64,000 nucleotides of DNA from an uncultured Lactobacillus sp. (GTDB lineage: Bacteria; Bacillota; Bacilli; Lactobacillales; Lactobacillaceae). The notes below the pieces were generated by a model. It was given only the letters and a program-made list of their open reading frames with translations. It made no database searches and was not told where the DNA came from. The stretch lies in the NCBI RefSeq assembly GCF_947367125.1, contig NZ_CANBCQ010000002.1, positions 1-64,000 on the forward strand, read 5' to 3'. Positions within the stretch are counted from its first letter, which is position 1. Each line of letters begins with the position of its first letter. The position numbers were made by a program, and so were the translations under genes. This document shows positions 44,015 through 53,125 of this stretch, piece after piece.

Positions 44015-44644
44015 ATGGTCAAATATCCTAGCGGCAGTTTAGCCGCATTTAGAAAACCTGTAACTAAAAAGGAAGAACATCAAGTTCGTCGTTCATATCA
44101 CCATAAAAAAGGAGTTAACTTTTCTGATCGTGGGATGACGCTTGAACAACAGATTAATGAATCTAATAAATACTATTTAATGGAAGAAATTGCAGTTGTT
44201 CACAAAAAGCCAACGCCGATTCAGATCGTTAAGGTAGACTATCCTAAACGCTCCAAGGCAGTTATTCGAGAAGCTTATTTTAGACAAGCCTCGACTACTG
44301 ACTACAATGGCGTTTATCAAGGCTACTACCTTGATTTTGAAGCAAAAGAGACGCGAAATAAGACTAACTTCCCGTTAAAAAACTTTCATGAACACCAGAT
44401 TTTTCATTTAGATGAATGCTTAAAACAACAAGGAATTTGTTTTACAATAATTAGGTTCGCTAGTTTGGAACGCTATTTTGTAACTCCGGCTAGTTTTGTA
44501 ATTCAAGCTTGGCGTAAAAAAGATAAAAGTTCTATGAGTTTAAAGGAAATTGAAGACCACTCTTTTGAAATAAAAAGTGGTTTTCGCCCTACCTTGCCTT
44601 ATCTTGAGGCAGTAGATAAATTCATTGCAGATAGGAAAAGATAA
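44015..44644 (+). CDS. recU: Holliday junction resolvase RecU
   Basis: A 209-residue nuclease with the RecU core: NFSDRGMTLEQQINESNKYY at the N-terminus and the catalytic YYLDFEAKETRNKTNFPL segment, with Asp, Glu and Lys of a PD-(D/E)XK site. It cuts four-way junctions in recombination. The ATG at 44015 has AGGAGTGAGG four bases before it; an ATG seven codons upstream does not. pbp1A follows two bases on, the usual recU-ponA pairing of firmicutes. Confidence 0.94.
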   Translation: MVKYPSGSLAAFRKPVTKKEEHQVRRSYHHKKGVNFSDRGMTLEQQINESNKYYLMEEIAVVHKKPTPIQIVKVDYPKRSKAVIREAYFRQASTTDYNGVYQGYYLDFEAKETRNKTNFPLKNFHEHQIFHLDECLKQQGICFTIIRFASLERYFVTPASFVIQAWRKKDKSSMSLKEIEDHSFEIKSGFRPTLPYLEAVDKFIADRKR

Positions 44645-44646
44645 TA

Positions 44647-46968
44647 ATGGCAGACAATAACAACAATATGAAACGAGAATCACGTAGAGACTACCACGGT
44701 CGAAGGCCAAGCGGTGGCCATTTATGGATTAAAATTATCAAATGGGTCTTTCTATTAGTATTTTTAGTAGTAATTTCTGGAATCGGGCTTTTTGCCTTTT
44801 ATGCTAAAGACGCACCCAATATTAGTCAGGACCAACTTCAAAGTGGTAAATCTTCTAGTCTTTATACTAATAATGGTAAGTTTTTATTATCACTTGGTTC
44901 TGAAAAAAGAATCTACGTTAAAAATAAAGATATTCCTCAGCAATTAAAAGATGCTGTTGTCTCAGTGGAAGATAAACGTTTTTACAAGGATAGATTAGGC
45001 GTTGATCCAATTAGAATTGTTGGTTCAATGTTGACTAATGCTAAAAGTAACAGCATTGCTGCAGGTGGGTCAACTATTACCCAACAATTAGTTAAGTTAA
45101 CGGTCTTCTCTACTGCCGCTTCTCAACGTACTTTAAAGAGAAAGGCGCAAGAAGCTTGGTTGGCGATGAAAGTTCAACACGAATTCAGTAAAGATCAAAT
45201 TTTGGAATTTTATATTAACAAGGTCTTTATGAACTACGGTAACTACGGCATGGGTACAGCTTCAAATTATTACTATGGTAAGCCTTTAAATAAACTGGAT
45301 TTGGCACAAACTGCATTAATTGCCGGGATGCCTAACGCACCTGTGGCATATGATCCATATCTTTACCCACAAAAAGCAAAATATCGTCGTGACATTGTTT
45401 TAAAAACCATGTTACAAAACGATAAAATCACCAAGGCTGAATACAATCAAGCAGTAGCAGAACCAATTAACAAGGGCCTCAAGATCCATCGAGCAAGTAA
45501 CGAATCTAAAATTCGTCAAGTTGATGATCCTTATATTAAAGAAGTAATTTCTGAAGTTAAGAGTAAGGGATTTGACCCATACCATGACAATTTAAAGATC
45601 ACTATCAACATTGATCAAAAAGCTCAAAATAAGCTTTACCAATTAGCTAACAACGGCTCTGTTCCGTTTACTAATAATCAAATGCAAATTGGGGCAACTG
45701 TAGTTGATCCAAATAACGGTCACGTTGTGGCAATCTTAGGTGGTCGGCACTTACCTTCTGTTCAATTAGGACTAGACCGTGCTGTTCAAACTGGTCGTTC
45801 TACTGGTTCATCAATTAAGCCTGTCCTTGACTACGGACCAGCTATTCAATATTTGAATTGGTCAACCGCCAAAATGATTGATGATAGCAAATATATTTAC
45901 CCTGGTACTAATATTCAGCTTTATGACTGGGATAACAAATATGATGGCATGATGACCATGCGCAAGGCGTTAGAGCAATCTCGTAATGTCCCAGCAGTTA
46001 AAACTTTAGCTGACGTTGGTGTAAAACGTGCTTCAGCCTTTGCTCGTCGTATGGGAGTTAATGTTCCAGCAAATTCTGGTCTATCAGTTGCGATCGGTGC
46101 CAATGCATCTAGTTTACAAATGACTGGTGCGTACGCTGCTTTTGCCACAATGGGTGTTTACCACAAGCCACAATTTGTTTCTAAAATTGAAACTCCAGAT
46201 GGCTTGACTAGAAATTATGACTCAAACGGTGTTCGGGTAATGAAAAAGTCAACGGCTTATATGATTACCGATATGCTGAAAGGTGTAATCAAGCGTGGCT
46301 CAGGTACGAATGCCAAAATTCCTGATCTTTACCAAGCTGGTAAAACTGGTACGGTTAAATATTCTGATGAAGATTTAGCTAAATATCCTGGCTATAATTC
46401 AACACCAAAGGATTCATGGTTTGTAGGTTACACTAGATCATACGTCATGGGCGTTTGGACTGGATATGACAATTTGAAAGATGGTACTATCTCAGGAATA
46501 GGTCAACAATCGGCTCAATTAATGTATAAGAGTATGATGACTTATCTAATGAGAAATAAACCTAACCTCAATTGGAAGCAACCTAAGTCTGTTGTTAGAG
46601 CTAAAATCGTTAATAATTCTAATCCACCTGAAGTAGCAACCAGTGGTGGTACTTGGCAATTATTTGTTCGTGGTCATGCTCCAGCTGGTATTGGCAATAG
46701 TGCCGCAAGTTATGACGAAGATGATGAGGAAACTGATACCAATAGTGATAATGGTAATACTGGTACAACAACTACTACTTCATCTAGAACAACACAGCAA
46801 TCATCAAATCAAGAAAACGGTTCTGCTTCACGATCTAATAGTAGTCAACGTCAACGAGCTTCATCTTCACAAAGCAGATCTCAATCTTCTTCAGTTCAAC
46901 AAAGTTCTTCTATCAGAAATCCTGGAAAAGAACAGCATGAAAATGACGATGATTCAGATCATGATTAA
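44647..46968 (+). CDS. pbp1A: Class A penicillin-binding protein PBP1A
   Basis: A 773-residue bifunctional wall synthase. A short cytoplasmic tail and one helix (~27-50) precede the GT51 glycosyltransferase (~75-250, with EDKRFYKDRLGVDPIRI and GGSTITQQLVKL) and the transpeptidase (~330-640): STGSSIKP with the active Ser, SRN, and KTGT. The C-terminal ~100 residues are a disordered Ser/Gln/Asn/Thr tract ending in an acidic EHENDDDSDHD-like tail. It forms an operon with recU. Confidence 0.95.
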   Translation: MADNNNNMKRESRRDYHGRRPSGGHLWIKIIKWVFLLVFLVVISGIGLFAFYAKDAPNISQDQLQSGKSSSLYTNNGKFLLSLGSEKRIYVKNKDIPQQLKDAVVSVEDKRFYKDRLGVDPIRIVGSMLTNAKSNSIAAGGSTITQQLVKLTVFSTAASQRTLKRKAQEAWLAMKVQHEFSKDQILEFYINKVFMNYGNYGMGTASNYYYGKPLNKLDLAQTALIAGMPNAPVAYDPYLYPQKAKYRRDIVLKTMLQNDKITKAEYNQAVAEPINKGLKIHRASNESKIRQVDDPYIKEVISEVKSKGFDPYHDNLKITINIDQKAQNKLYQLANNGSVPFTNNQMQIGATVVDPNNGHVVAILGGRHLPSVQLGLDRAVQTGRSTGSSIKPVLDYGPAIQYLNWSTAKMIDDSKYIYPGTNIQLYDWDNKYDGMMTMRKALEQSRNVPAVKTLADVGVKRASAFARRMGVNVPANSGLSVAIGANASSLQMTGAYAAFATMGVYHKPQFVSKIETPDGLTRNYDSNGVRVMKKSTAYMITDMLKGVIKRGSGTNAKIPDLYQAGKTGTVKYSDEDLAKYPGYNSTPKDSWFVGYTRSYVMGVWTGYDNLKDGTISGIGQQSAQLMYKSMMTYLMRNKPNLNWKQPKSVVRAKIVNNSNPPEVATSGGTWQLFVRGHAPAGIGNSAASYDEDDEETDTNSDNGNTGTTTTTSSRTTQQSSNQENGSASRSNSSQRQRASSSQSRSQSSSVQQSSSIRNPGKEQHENDDDSDHD

Positions 46969-46981
46969 TTGAATATGTCTA

Positions 46982-47013
46982 AAAGAATGGTACGTTTACC
47001 GTTCTTTTTTTTT
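46982..47013 (+). terminator. Intrinsic terminator of recU-pbp1A
   Basis: AGAATGGTA pairs with TACCGTTCT (one G-U) around a four-base loop, followed by T9. Confidence 0.85.
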
Positions 47014-47089
47014 TGCCGAAACGTAGTGAAGGCGTGGTTTTTTATAAGAATAATTTAGTAACAACGGATTATATAAAATTACTCAATAA

Positions 47090-47117
47090 AAAAAGCAGAA
47101 GTTAACCTCCTACTTCT
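47090..47117 (-). terminator. Terminator of the dnaD-nth unit
   Basis: On the minus strand AGAAGT pairs with ACTTCT across a nine-base loop and leads into GCTTTTTTTATT. The stem is short but the T-run is strong. Confidence 0.55.
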
Positions 47118-47122
47118 CAAAA

Positions 47123-47752
47123 TTATTTTTCAGAATTCAAATATGAATACGGATCGCCTTTAGCTCGTGCTGGCATCGTATACCGCCCAAATAAAATCAT
47201 CGCATGATGTGTCTTCACCCATTGATCTTTAGGCAGTAGTGACTCCAACCGCTTTTCTACTTCATGTGGCGTAGCCTTTTCGTCAACAATATGGAATTTC
47301 TTAGAAATCCGTGATACATGCGTATCAACAGCAATAGCAGGAATTCCAAAGCCTTCAGCTAAAACGACATTAGCAGTTTTCTCTCCTACTCCTGGCAATG
47401 TCATTAGTGTCTTCTTATCTTCAGGAATTTGACTATCATATTTATCAACTAAAATTTCGGCAGTAGCCTTTAAATGTTTAGCCTTCGAACGAAATAACCC
47501 AATAGTTTTAATTTCTCGTTCAATTTGTTCAATTGGCGCCTTAGCCAAATCTACTGGCGTGGGAAACATCTTACTAAAACTTGGCATTACTCGATTAACC
47601 ATCTTATCAGTTGTCTGTGCACTCAACATAACTGCACAAAGCAAGTGAAATTTGCTATCCCATTGCAATTCGCCACGTGCATCAGGATACAATGCTAAAA
47701 TTTTATATAAAACCGCACGTGCCTCATCATCGCTTAACAATTCTTCTGTCAT
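47123..47752 (-). CDS. nth: Endonuclease III, iron-sulfur-free form
   Basis: A 209-residue base-excision glycosylase/lyase acting on oxidised pyrimidines. The helix-hairpin-helix LPGVGEKTANVVLAEGFG contains the catalytic Lys 125, and the catalytic Asp is D143 (AVDTHVSR). Where the family carries four cysteines for a 4Fe-4S cluster, the protein reads GRYTMPARAKGDPYSYLN; the only cysteine in the whole chain is C39. The stop overlaps nothing; dnaD ends one base upstream, so the two are cotranscribed. Confidence 0.92.
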   Translation of the reverse strand: MTEELLSDDEARAVLYKILALYPDARGELQWDSKFHLLCAVMLSAQTTDKMVNRVMPSFSKMFPTPVDLAKAPIEQIEREIKTIGLFRSKAKHLKATAEILVDKYDSQIPEDKKTLMTLPGVGEKTANVVLAEGFGIPAIAVDTHVSRISKKFHIVDEKATPHEVEKRLESLLPKDQWVKTHHAMILFGRYTMPARAKGDPYSYLNSEK

Positions 47753-47753
47753 T

Positions 47754-48398
47754 TTATCGATTCCTCTTCAAAAATCTTTCAACTTCATCAGTTGTTTTAA
47801 GATTATGTCTTTGCCAATTAAGTAAAACTCGATCAATATATTTTAAAGAATAAGCTTGCGATAAAACAGCCTCACGTAAGGCAAGTTCAATTATTTCAGG
47901 AGTATAATGATCTACACTCAACCATTGTGCAATTTCTTCACGTTCAATTGGGCTCAGATAACGTCCAAATTCTACTTCCACTTTTCGTGATAAATAATTT
48001 AATGGGTTATTCTCTAAATCATCTACAACCGAAACTGTTTTATCTTTTTTCTTGTCCTTAATCAAAACGTTTTGGTCAAGATAGTGGTCAAGTGCATTAT
48101 ACAACTTATTAAGACTATATTTGTTGCCGATCTTATCTTGACTATCTGTCATTTGCTCAATCGTTAAATAATTACGCTCAATAAGACGTTGAATCAAATT
48201 TCCAACATCACTAACTGATAAATTAGTATTAGCAGCAATTTTTTCATTAGAAGGGAAACTCTCCCCTCGTTGACTGAAAGCTTCCAATTGAATTATCACG
48301 ATTAGTTCCGCATCACTAATCCCTAATCGCGAGTAATAGGCAATTAATCCGTTTTGCAAAGTTGTAAAGCCTAATGCTCGATAATCTTTGAATTCCAA
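47754..48398 (-). CDS. dnaD: DnaD-family replication initiation protein
   Basis: A 214-residue protein: an N-terminal winged helix (~25-90, SNEKIAANTNLSVSDVGNLI) and the C-terminal DnaD/DnaB2 domain (~130-205) with ELALREAVLSQAYSLKYIDRVL. DnaD helps load the replicative helicase in low-GC Gram-positives. It lies between asnS and nth as in Bacillus; a terminator separates it from asnS. Confidence 0.9.
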   Translation of the reverse strand: MEFKDYRALGFTTLQNGLIAYYSRLGISDAELIVIIQLEAFSQRGESFPSNEKIAANTNLSVSDVGNLIQRLIERNYLTIEQMTDSQDKIGNKYSLNKLYNALDHYLDQNVLIKDKKKDKTVSVVDDLENNPLNYLSRKVEVEFGRYLSPIEREEIAQWLSVDHYTPEIIELALREAVLSQAYSLKYIDRVLLNWQRHNLKTTDEVERFLKRNR

Positions 48399-48411
48399 AA
48401 TAATTTCCTTT

Positions 48412-48448
48412 CAAAAATAAAAGTTGAACTATTACTAGTCCAACTTTA
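48412..48448 (-). terminator. Intrinsic terminator of asnS
   Basis: AAGTTGGAC pairs with the GTTCAACTT side (one G-U) on the minus strand, followed by TTATTTTT. Confidence 0.7.
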
Positions 48449-48478
48449 TATTCAAATATTTAATTATCAAAGATGTAA

Positions 48479-49777
48479 CTAAGGTTGCATTCTGTTAATC
48501 AATCTTGGGAATGGAATTGCTTCACGAATGTGGTCAAGGTGACAAACCCAAGCAATTGTACGTTCAAAGCCCATACCAAATCCTGAGTGAGGAACACCAC
48601 CAAATTTACGAAGATCAAGGTACCATTGGTAATCTTCCAAGTTTAAGCCAGCATCTTCAATTTGTTGCTTAAGAACTTCGTAGTCACCTTCACGTTCTGA
48701 ACCACCAAAGATTTCGCCGTAGCCTTCTGGTGCAATAACATCAGCACATAAGTATTCCTTTGGATTGTCAGGATTCTTCTTCATATAGAATGGCTTAATT
48801 GAAGTTGGATAGTTGACAATAAAGACAGGACGATCGTATTGCTCTGAAATATAACCTTCATCTGGAGCACCAAAGTCATCGCCCCACTTGATATCATGTC
48901 CAGCATCTTGAAGCATCTTAATTGCATCATCGTAAGGAAGACGAACAAAGTTACCTTCTGTAGTTGGACGAAGCTTTTCTGGATCTCTACCAAGAATCTT
49001 AAGTTCATATTCATTATTTTCAAGAACTTGCTTAACCATGTAAGCCAAGTATCTTTCTTGAAGATCTAATGATTCATCTTGGTGCATCCAAGCCATTTCT
49101 GGTTCCATCATCCAGAATTCAGTCATGTGACGACGACCCTTTGATTCTTCAGCTCTAAAGGTTGGGCCAAAAGTAAAGATCTTACCATAAGCCATTGCAC
49201 CTGCTTCACCATACAATTGACCTGATTGTGAAAGGTATGCATCATGATCAAAGTATTCTACATGGAATAATTGCGTAGTTCCTTCTGGAGCTGAGTGCAT
49301 AAAGATAGGCGCATCAAATTTGATGAAACCTTCCTTTTCAAAGAAGTCTACTGTAGCCTTAAACATCGTGTTTCTAATTTGCATAATAGCAAATGGCTTC
49401 TTTGATCTTAACCACAAATGACGGTGATCAAGTAAGAAATCAACACCGTGTTCCTTATTAGTGATTGGATAGCCTTCATTATTTGAAACTACCTTTAAAT
49501 CTGAAATTTGAATTTCATAGCCAAAGTGTGAACGCTCATCCTTGTGAACAGTACCAGTAATGTAAAAGCTGGCTTCTTGACGTAATTCCTTAGCAGCTTC
49601 AAACACTTCTTCTGATACATCATTCTTGCGAATTACCCCTTGGAAGAATGCAGTACCATCACGTAATTGCAAAAAGATAATCTTTCCGCTTGATCTTTTA
49701 TCTGTTAACCAAACATGCATCTTAACTTCTTCGTCAACATGTTTAGAAGAATCTTTAATTGAAATCAATTCTGTCAT
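48479..49777 (-). CDS. asnS: Asparaginyl-tRNA synthetase
   Basis: A 432-residue class IIb synthetase that charges tRNA-Asn. An OB-fold anticodon domain (~12-110) precedes the catalytic core with [20 protein letters not shown] (motif 2) and [16 protein letters not shown] (motif 3). The length is normal. Only 53 bases separate it from ypmB, and no T-box leader is visible there, so it is probably read through from upstream or has a minimal promoter. Confidence 0.95.
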   Translation of the reverse strand: MTELISIKDSSKHVDEEVKMHVWLTDKRSSGKIIFLQLRDGTAFFQGVIRKNDVSEEVFEAAKELRQEASFYITGTVHKDERSHFGYEIQISDLKVVSNNEGYPITNKEHGVDFLLDHRHLWLRSKKPFAIMQIRNTMFKATVDFFEKEGFIKFDAPIFMHSAPEGTTQLFHVEYFDHDAYLSQSGQLYGEAGAMAYGKIFTFGPTFRAEESKGRRHMTEFWMMEPEMAWMHQDESLDLQERYLAYMVKQVLENNEYELKILGRDPEKLRPTTEGNFVRLPYDDAIKMLQDAGHDIKWGDDFGAPDEGYISEQYDRPVFIVNYPTSIKPFYMKKNPDNPKEYLCADVIAPEGYGEIFGGSEREGDYEVLKQQIEDAGLNLEDYQWYLDLRKFGGVPHSGFGMGFERTIAWVCHLDHIREAIPFPRLINRMQP

Positions 49778-49830
49778 AAATTCCTATCCACCTTTTTATC
49801 AATTATACAATTTCCATAATACCAAAGTTT

Positions 49831-50328
49831 CTACAAATTATCGACTTCTGAGATATCATTTCCATTTTTGAATTCATATAAAGTATAACCTAGGTTGCCG
49901 TTTTGTTTTTTATAGGCTACTTCCCAAGCAGCTTCGCCCTTATACCAACCAAGATTAATATTATTTATTGTAGCATCTGAATGGGTAGATTTAAACTTGT
50001 TTTTAATCTTGCTTTCAGTAATTCCTTTAGTTGCCGGATATAAATAAGCTTTCTTAGAATTTGGCAAATAAATAAAGTAGTATTGTTTACCCTTTTTATT
50101 AGTACCCGCTACCGCATAACTACTTGTACCACGATCTAAATGATAATAGCCTTGAATCTTACTAATTGGAGTTTTACTAGTAGCTAATTGAGCGATTTTT
50201 TGATCATTGCCCCGACTTTTAGAGCCAGCATAATAAAAAATCACAACGCTAACCAAAAAAGCAACTATTATCAAGCCAATTACCCAACTTACAAACTTAA
50301 TGATTTGTCTTGTATCATCTTGTAACAT
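49831..50328 (-). CDS. YpmB-like membrane-anchored protein (DUF5590)
   Basis: A 165-residue protein with one N-terminal helix (~12-33) and an outer domain built from two PepSY-like repeats (STSYAVAGTNKKGKQYYF-like and AWEVAYKKQNGNLGYTLYEF regions). In Bacillus ypmB lies beside dinG and asnS, as here. The function is unknown; the domain type often inhibits or steers extracellular enzymes. It starts two bases after dinG. Confidence 0.8.
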   Translation of the reverse strand: MLQDDTRQIIKFVSWVIGLIIVAFLVSVVIFYYAGSKSRGNDQKIAQLATSKTPISKIQGYYHLDRGTSSYAVAGTNKKGKQYYFIYLPNSKKAYLYPATKGITESKIKNKFKSTHSDATINNINLGWYKGEAAWEVAYKKQNGNLGYTLYEFKNGNDISEVDNL

Positions 50329-50330
50329 AA

Positions 50331-53111
50331 TTATTTATTTTCTAATTTCTTTTTCAATTCTTCTTTAGTAACTTTTTCGACTTTAACAGGAATAGTTTGT
50401 AAAAATTCTTGCCCATAACCTTTAGTCCATATTCTTGGATCCAGGATTACAAATTGACCATGATCATGTTCTCCTCTGATCAAGCGTCCCATTCCTTGTC
50501 TAAAGCGAATTACTGCTCTTGGTAAACTATCTTTAGTAAAAGGATCAATCCCTTGATCTTCTAGTTTCTTTTGTCTTAAACGGACTTCAGGTTGGTCTGG
50601 CGATTCAAACGGAATTCGTGCCGCAAAAACAACGTCAATGCCGCAATCATGGAAGTCAATCCCTTCCCAAAAACTATCAGCCCCAATGATAATTGCCTTT
50701 TTAGCAATCACAAAGCGTTTTGCAATTCGGTTATTCGAACCTGACAAGCCCTGAGCTAAAATTTCAAAATCCTTGAGCTGTGGCTCATTCATAATCATGG
50801 TAAAGACAGTTTTGATTTTTTCCAAGTTGGTCATCAAAACAAGCACATGATCCTTATTTTGAATGTCATGCAACAGAATATTGGCAATAGTCTTTTCAAA
50901 ATTTTCACTATCAGGATTAGGCATATTGTTAACAGCCAAGACTTGCAAATGCTTTTTGATATTAAAAGTACTCTTACCAATATATTCTACCGGCTTTAAA
51001 TCAGCTAAAGCCAGCTGACTGATTGCATATTCAAAATTATGATTGCTAGTTAAAGTGGCACTAACAAAAGCAATATGATCAAACCGACTATAGATCTGTT
51101 TTAACACTTCACTAGCATCAAGCATCAACCAATCTAAGTTAGTACTCAAAGGATCATCAGGATTAGTAATCATCAAAATAAAGCCATCTTGTTCTAAACC
51201 CTTTTGATCAGAAAGCAAATCAGCTAATTGATAGCCCTTTTCAGAATAGTAATCTAATCGATCAATTTGCTCAGTGATTTCATTAACCAATATTTCAACA
51301 TTGGCCAGCATCCGTTCTTGTTCATTGTACAATTCAAACAAAACTTGATTGGTTAAGTCTCTAACTTCTTCTAGCTTTTGTTGAAACTTAGGCAAAACAG
51401 TCTTAAATTTGCTATTTTGTCCAAACAAGCCCTTACCTTGAAAACTAAGCTCCAGATTGCCATTAGCTAACAAGGTATGATTTACAGCATGATCTCGCTG
51501 CATATACAAGGCCTTTTGTAATTCATTAATTAATTGAATCAGTTCCAAAATTTTAGGATCTAGCTTTTTCAGCAAAAAGTTCAGTTGTACATCGTCATTA
51601 AATTGCGCTTCAACGCTTTCGTTTGAATAATAAAGCAAATTGCGCAAGTGACTTAAAACACCCCACAGTGCTTCAAAACGTAAAGAGTCATTGCGTGAAC
51701 TTACTACATTATCTGTAAAGCGGTGTGCTTCATCAATCACCAGGTATGGATTTTGTCCCCAAATCGTATCCATATAATGGTTAGCTAAATAAGCATGATT
51801 GGTAACTAAAATATCCGCTGCTTCTTGTCTTCTGCGTGCTAAATTCCAAAAATCAACTGCCGCAAAACGACTACCAACTCGTGCATCCCCCGGGTGCTGG
51901 ATCTGCGTAAAAAGTGGTGCACTATAGTTAGTCAAATTCAACTCATCCAGATCACCAGTTTTAGTCTTAGTTAACCAAACCAAAATCTGCATTTGCAAAA
52001 TCAAGGTTGGTTTATTAGGCGTGCCCTGAAAAATTGTTTGCACAAATCCATCTAAATCAAGATAGCGACTACTTGACTTGACTACTTCGGCAGTTAAATC
52101 CAGCTTAGTAACCTTAAACAATTGCGGAATTTCATGTTCGATCATTTGCTCTTGCAAAACCTTAGTTGGCGCTGCTACTACTAATTTTCTCCCAGAATAA
52201 AGCTGATAGGCATAGGCAAAAAGATAAGAAAAAGTCTTCCCTGTCCCATTAGGTGCTTCAACCAACATCGCTTTTTTATCTGGTTCATTAATAAATTGGT
52301 GTAAATGATTGATCAAATCAACCTGCGCTCGCCGAAAATGAAGTTTGCCTTTAAAAATTTTGCGCTTTTCTTGATCAGTTTGGGGAAAATGGGCATTTTC
52401 TCCATGCCGCTCTAGATTATCATTTTGCTTTTGCAAAACAATATTGCGCACCTGCATATATTCTTTGCCCAAAGGCCGCTTTTCTTGCCTTAAATTATCC
52501 GCAATCGTCGTAATTACCCAAGAAGTATCACGAATCAAACCATGAGACAATGAACTAAGCGTATTCAAAGTAGCCTGTGGCAAACTCTCCAATTTGTTAA
52601 TAATCTTTAACAATAAAATTGCCGTGCCGTAAGCATCAGAATCAGCCTTATGCGGATTTAAATGTTTGATCGCTAACTGAGCTGTTAAATCACTTAGTTT
52701 ATAAGAAGGCAAGGTTGGAAAAGCAATCTTAGCTAATTCAACCGTGTCGATTGCCTTATTAGTCAAAGCATCGTAACCATGCTGGACTAATTCACAATTT
52801 AAAAAAGGTAAATCGAAATCTACATTATGCGCTACAAAAACAGTATTCTGTAAAATTTTGACAATCTTGGGTGCAAAATAGTTAAAATCTTTTGCTTTAG
52901 ATACATCTTCATTCTGAATTTCCGTTAAGTTAACTACTGATTGGGGAATTTCCCGATGAGGATTAATTAAAAAAGAATATGTTTTAACGACTTTCAAATT
53001 CTTAATAATGGCACATCCAAATTGAATAATATGATGACCATTTTCGCGTTGGGTTCCTGTGGTTTCTAGATCAACTACGGCAAATGTATCTTTTACAAAA
53101 CTCTTTGCCAT
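50331..53111 (-). CDS. dinG: DinG-family helicase with N-terminal 3'-5' exonuclease
   Basis: At 926 residues: a DnaQ-like exonuclease (~8-170; VVDLETTGT, FVAHNVDFDLPFL, HKADSDAYGT supply the DEDD acids), then an XPD/DinG-type helicase with EAPNGTGKTFSYLFAYAY and the DEAH box. As in Bacillus DinG, the iron-sulfur cysteines of the E. coli enzyme are not seen. In firmicutes the nuclease activity dominates. It lies directly after addA and just before ypmB in an operon-like run from addB. Confidence 0.92.
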   Translation of the reverse strand: MAKSFVKDTFAVVDLETTGTQRENGHHIIQFGCAIIKNLKVVKTYSFLINPHREIPQSVVNLTEIQNEDVSKAKDFNYFAPKIVKILQNTVFVAHNVDFDLPFLNCELVQHGYDALTNKAIDTVELAKIAFPTLPSYKLSDLTAQLAIKHLNPHKADSDAYGTAILLLKIINKLESLPQATLNTLSSLSHGLIRDTSWVITTIADNLRQEKRPLGKEYMQVRNIVLQKQNDNLERHGENAHFPQTDQEKRKIFKGKLHFRRAQVDLINHLHQFINEPDKKAMLVEAPNGTGKTFSYLFAYAYQLYSGRKLVVAAPTKVLQEQMIEHEIPQLFKVTKLDLTAEVVKSSSRYLDLDGFVQTIFQGTPNKPTLILQMQILVWLTKTKTGDLDELNLTNYSAPLFTQIQHPGDARVGSRFAAVDFWNLARRRQEAADILVTNHAYLANHYMDTIWGQNPYLVIDEAHRFTDNVVSSRNDSLRFEALWGVLSHLRNLLYYSNESVEAQFNDDVQLNFLLKKLDPKILELIQLINELQKALYMQRDHAVNHTLLANGNLELSFQGKGLFGQNSKFKTVLPKFQQKLEEVRDLTNQVLFELYNEQERMLANVEILVNEITEQIDRLDYYSEKGYQLADLLSDQKGLEQDGFILMITNPDDPLSTNLDWLMLDASEVLKQIYSRFDHIAFVSATLTSNHNFEYAISQLALADLKPVEYIGKSTFNIKKHLQVLAVNNMPNPDSENFEKTIANILLHDIQNKDHVLVLMTNLEKIKTVFTMIMNEPQLKDFEILAQGLSGSNNRIAKRFVIAKKAIIIGADSFWEGIDFHDCGIDVVFAARIPFESPDQPEVRLRQKKLEDQGIDPFTKDSLPRAVIRFRQGMGRLIRGEHDHGQFVILDPRIWTKGYGQEFLQTIPVKVEKVTKEELKKKLENK

Positions 53112-53125
53112 ATTCTTCCCCCTCT

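Noticed and set aside
46643..46972. 109-codon frame inside the end of pbp1A
   Set aside because: It is an alternate reading of the repetitive Ser/Gln/Asn tail of PBP1A.
49778..49830. T-box leader of asnS
   Set aside because: The gap to ypmB is only 53 bases, far too short for a T-box.
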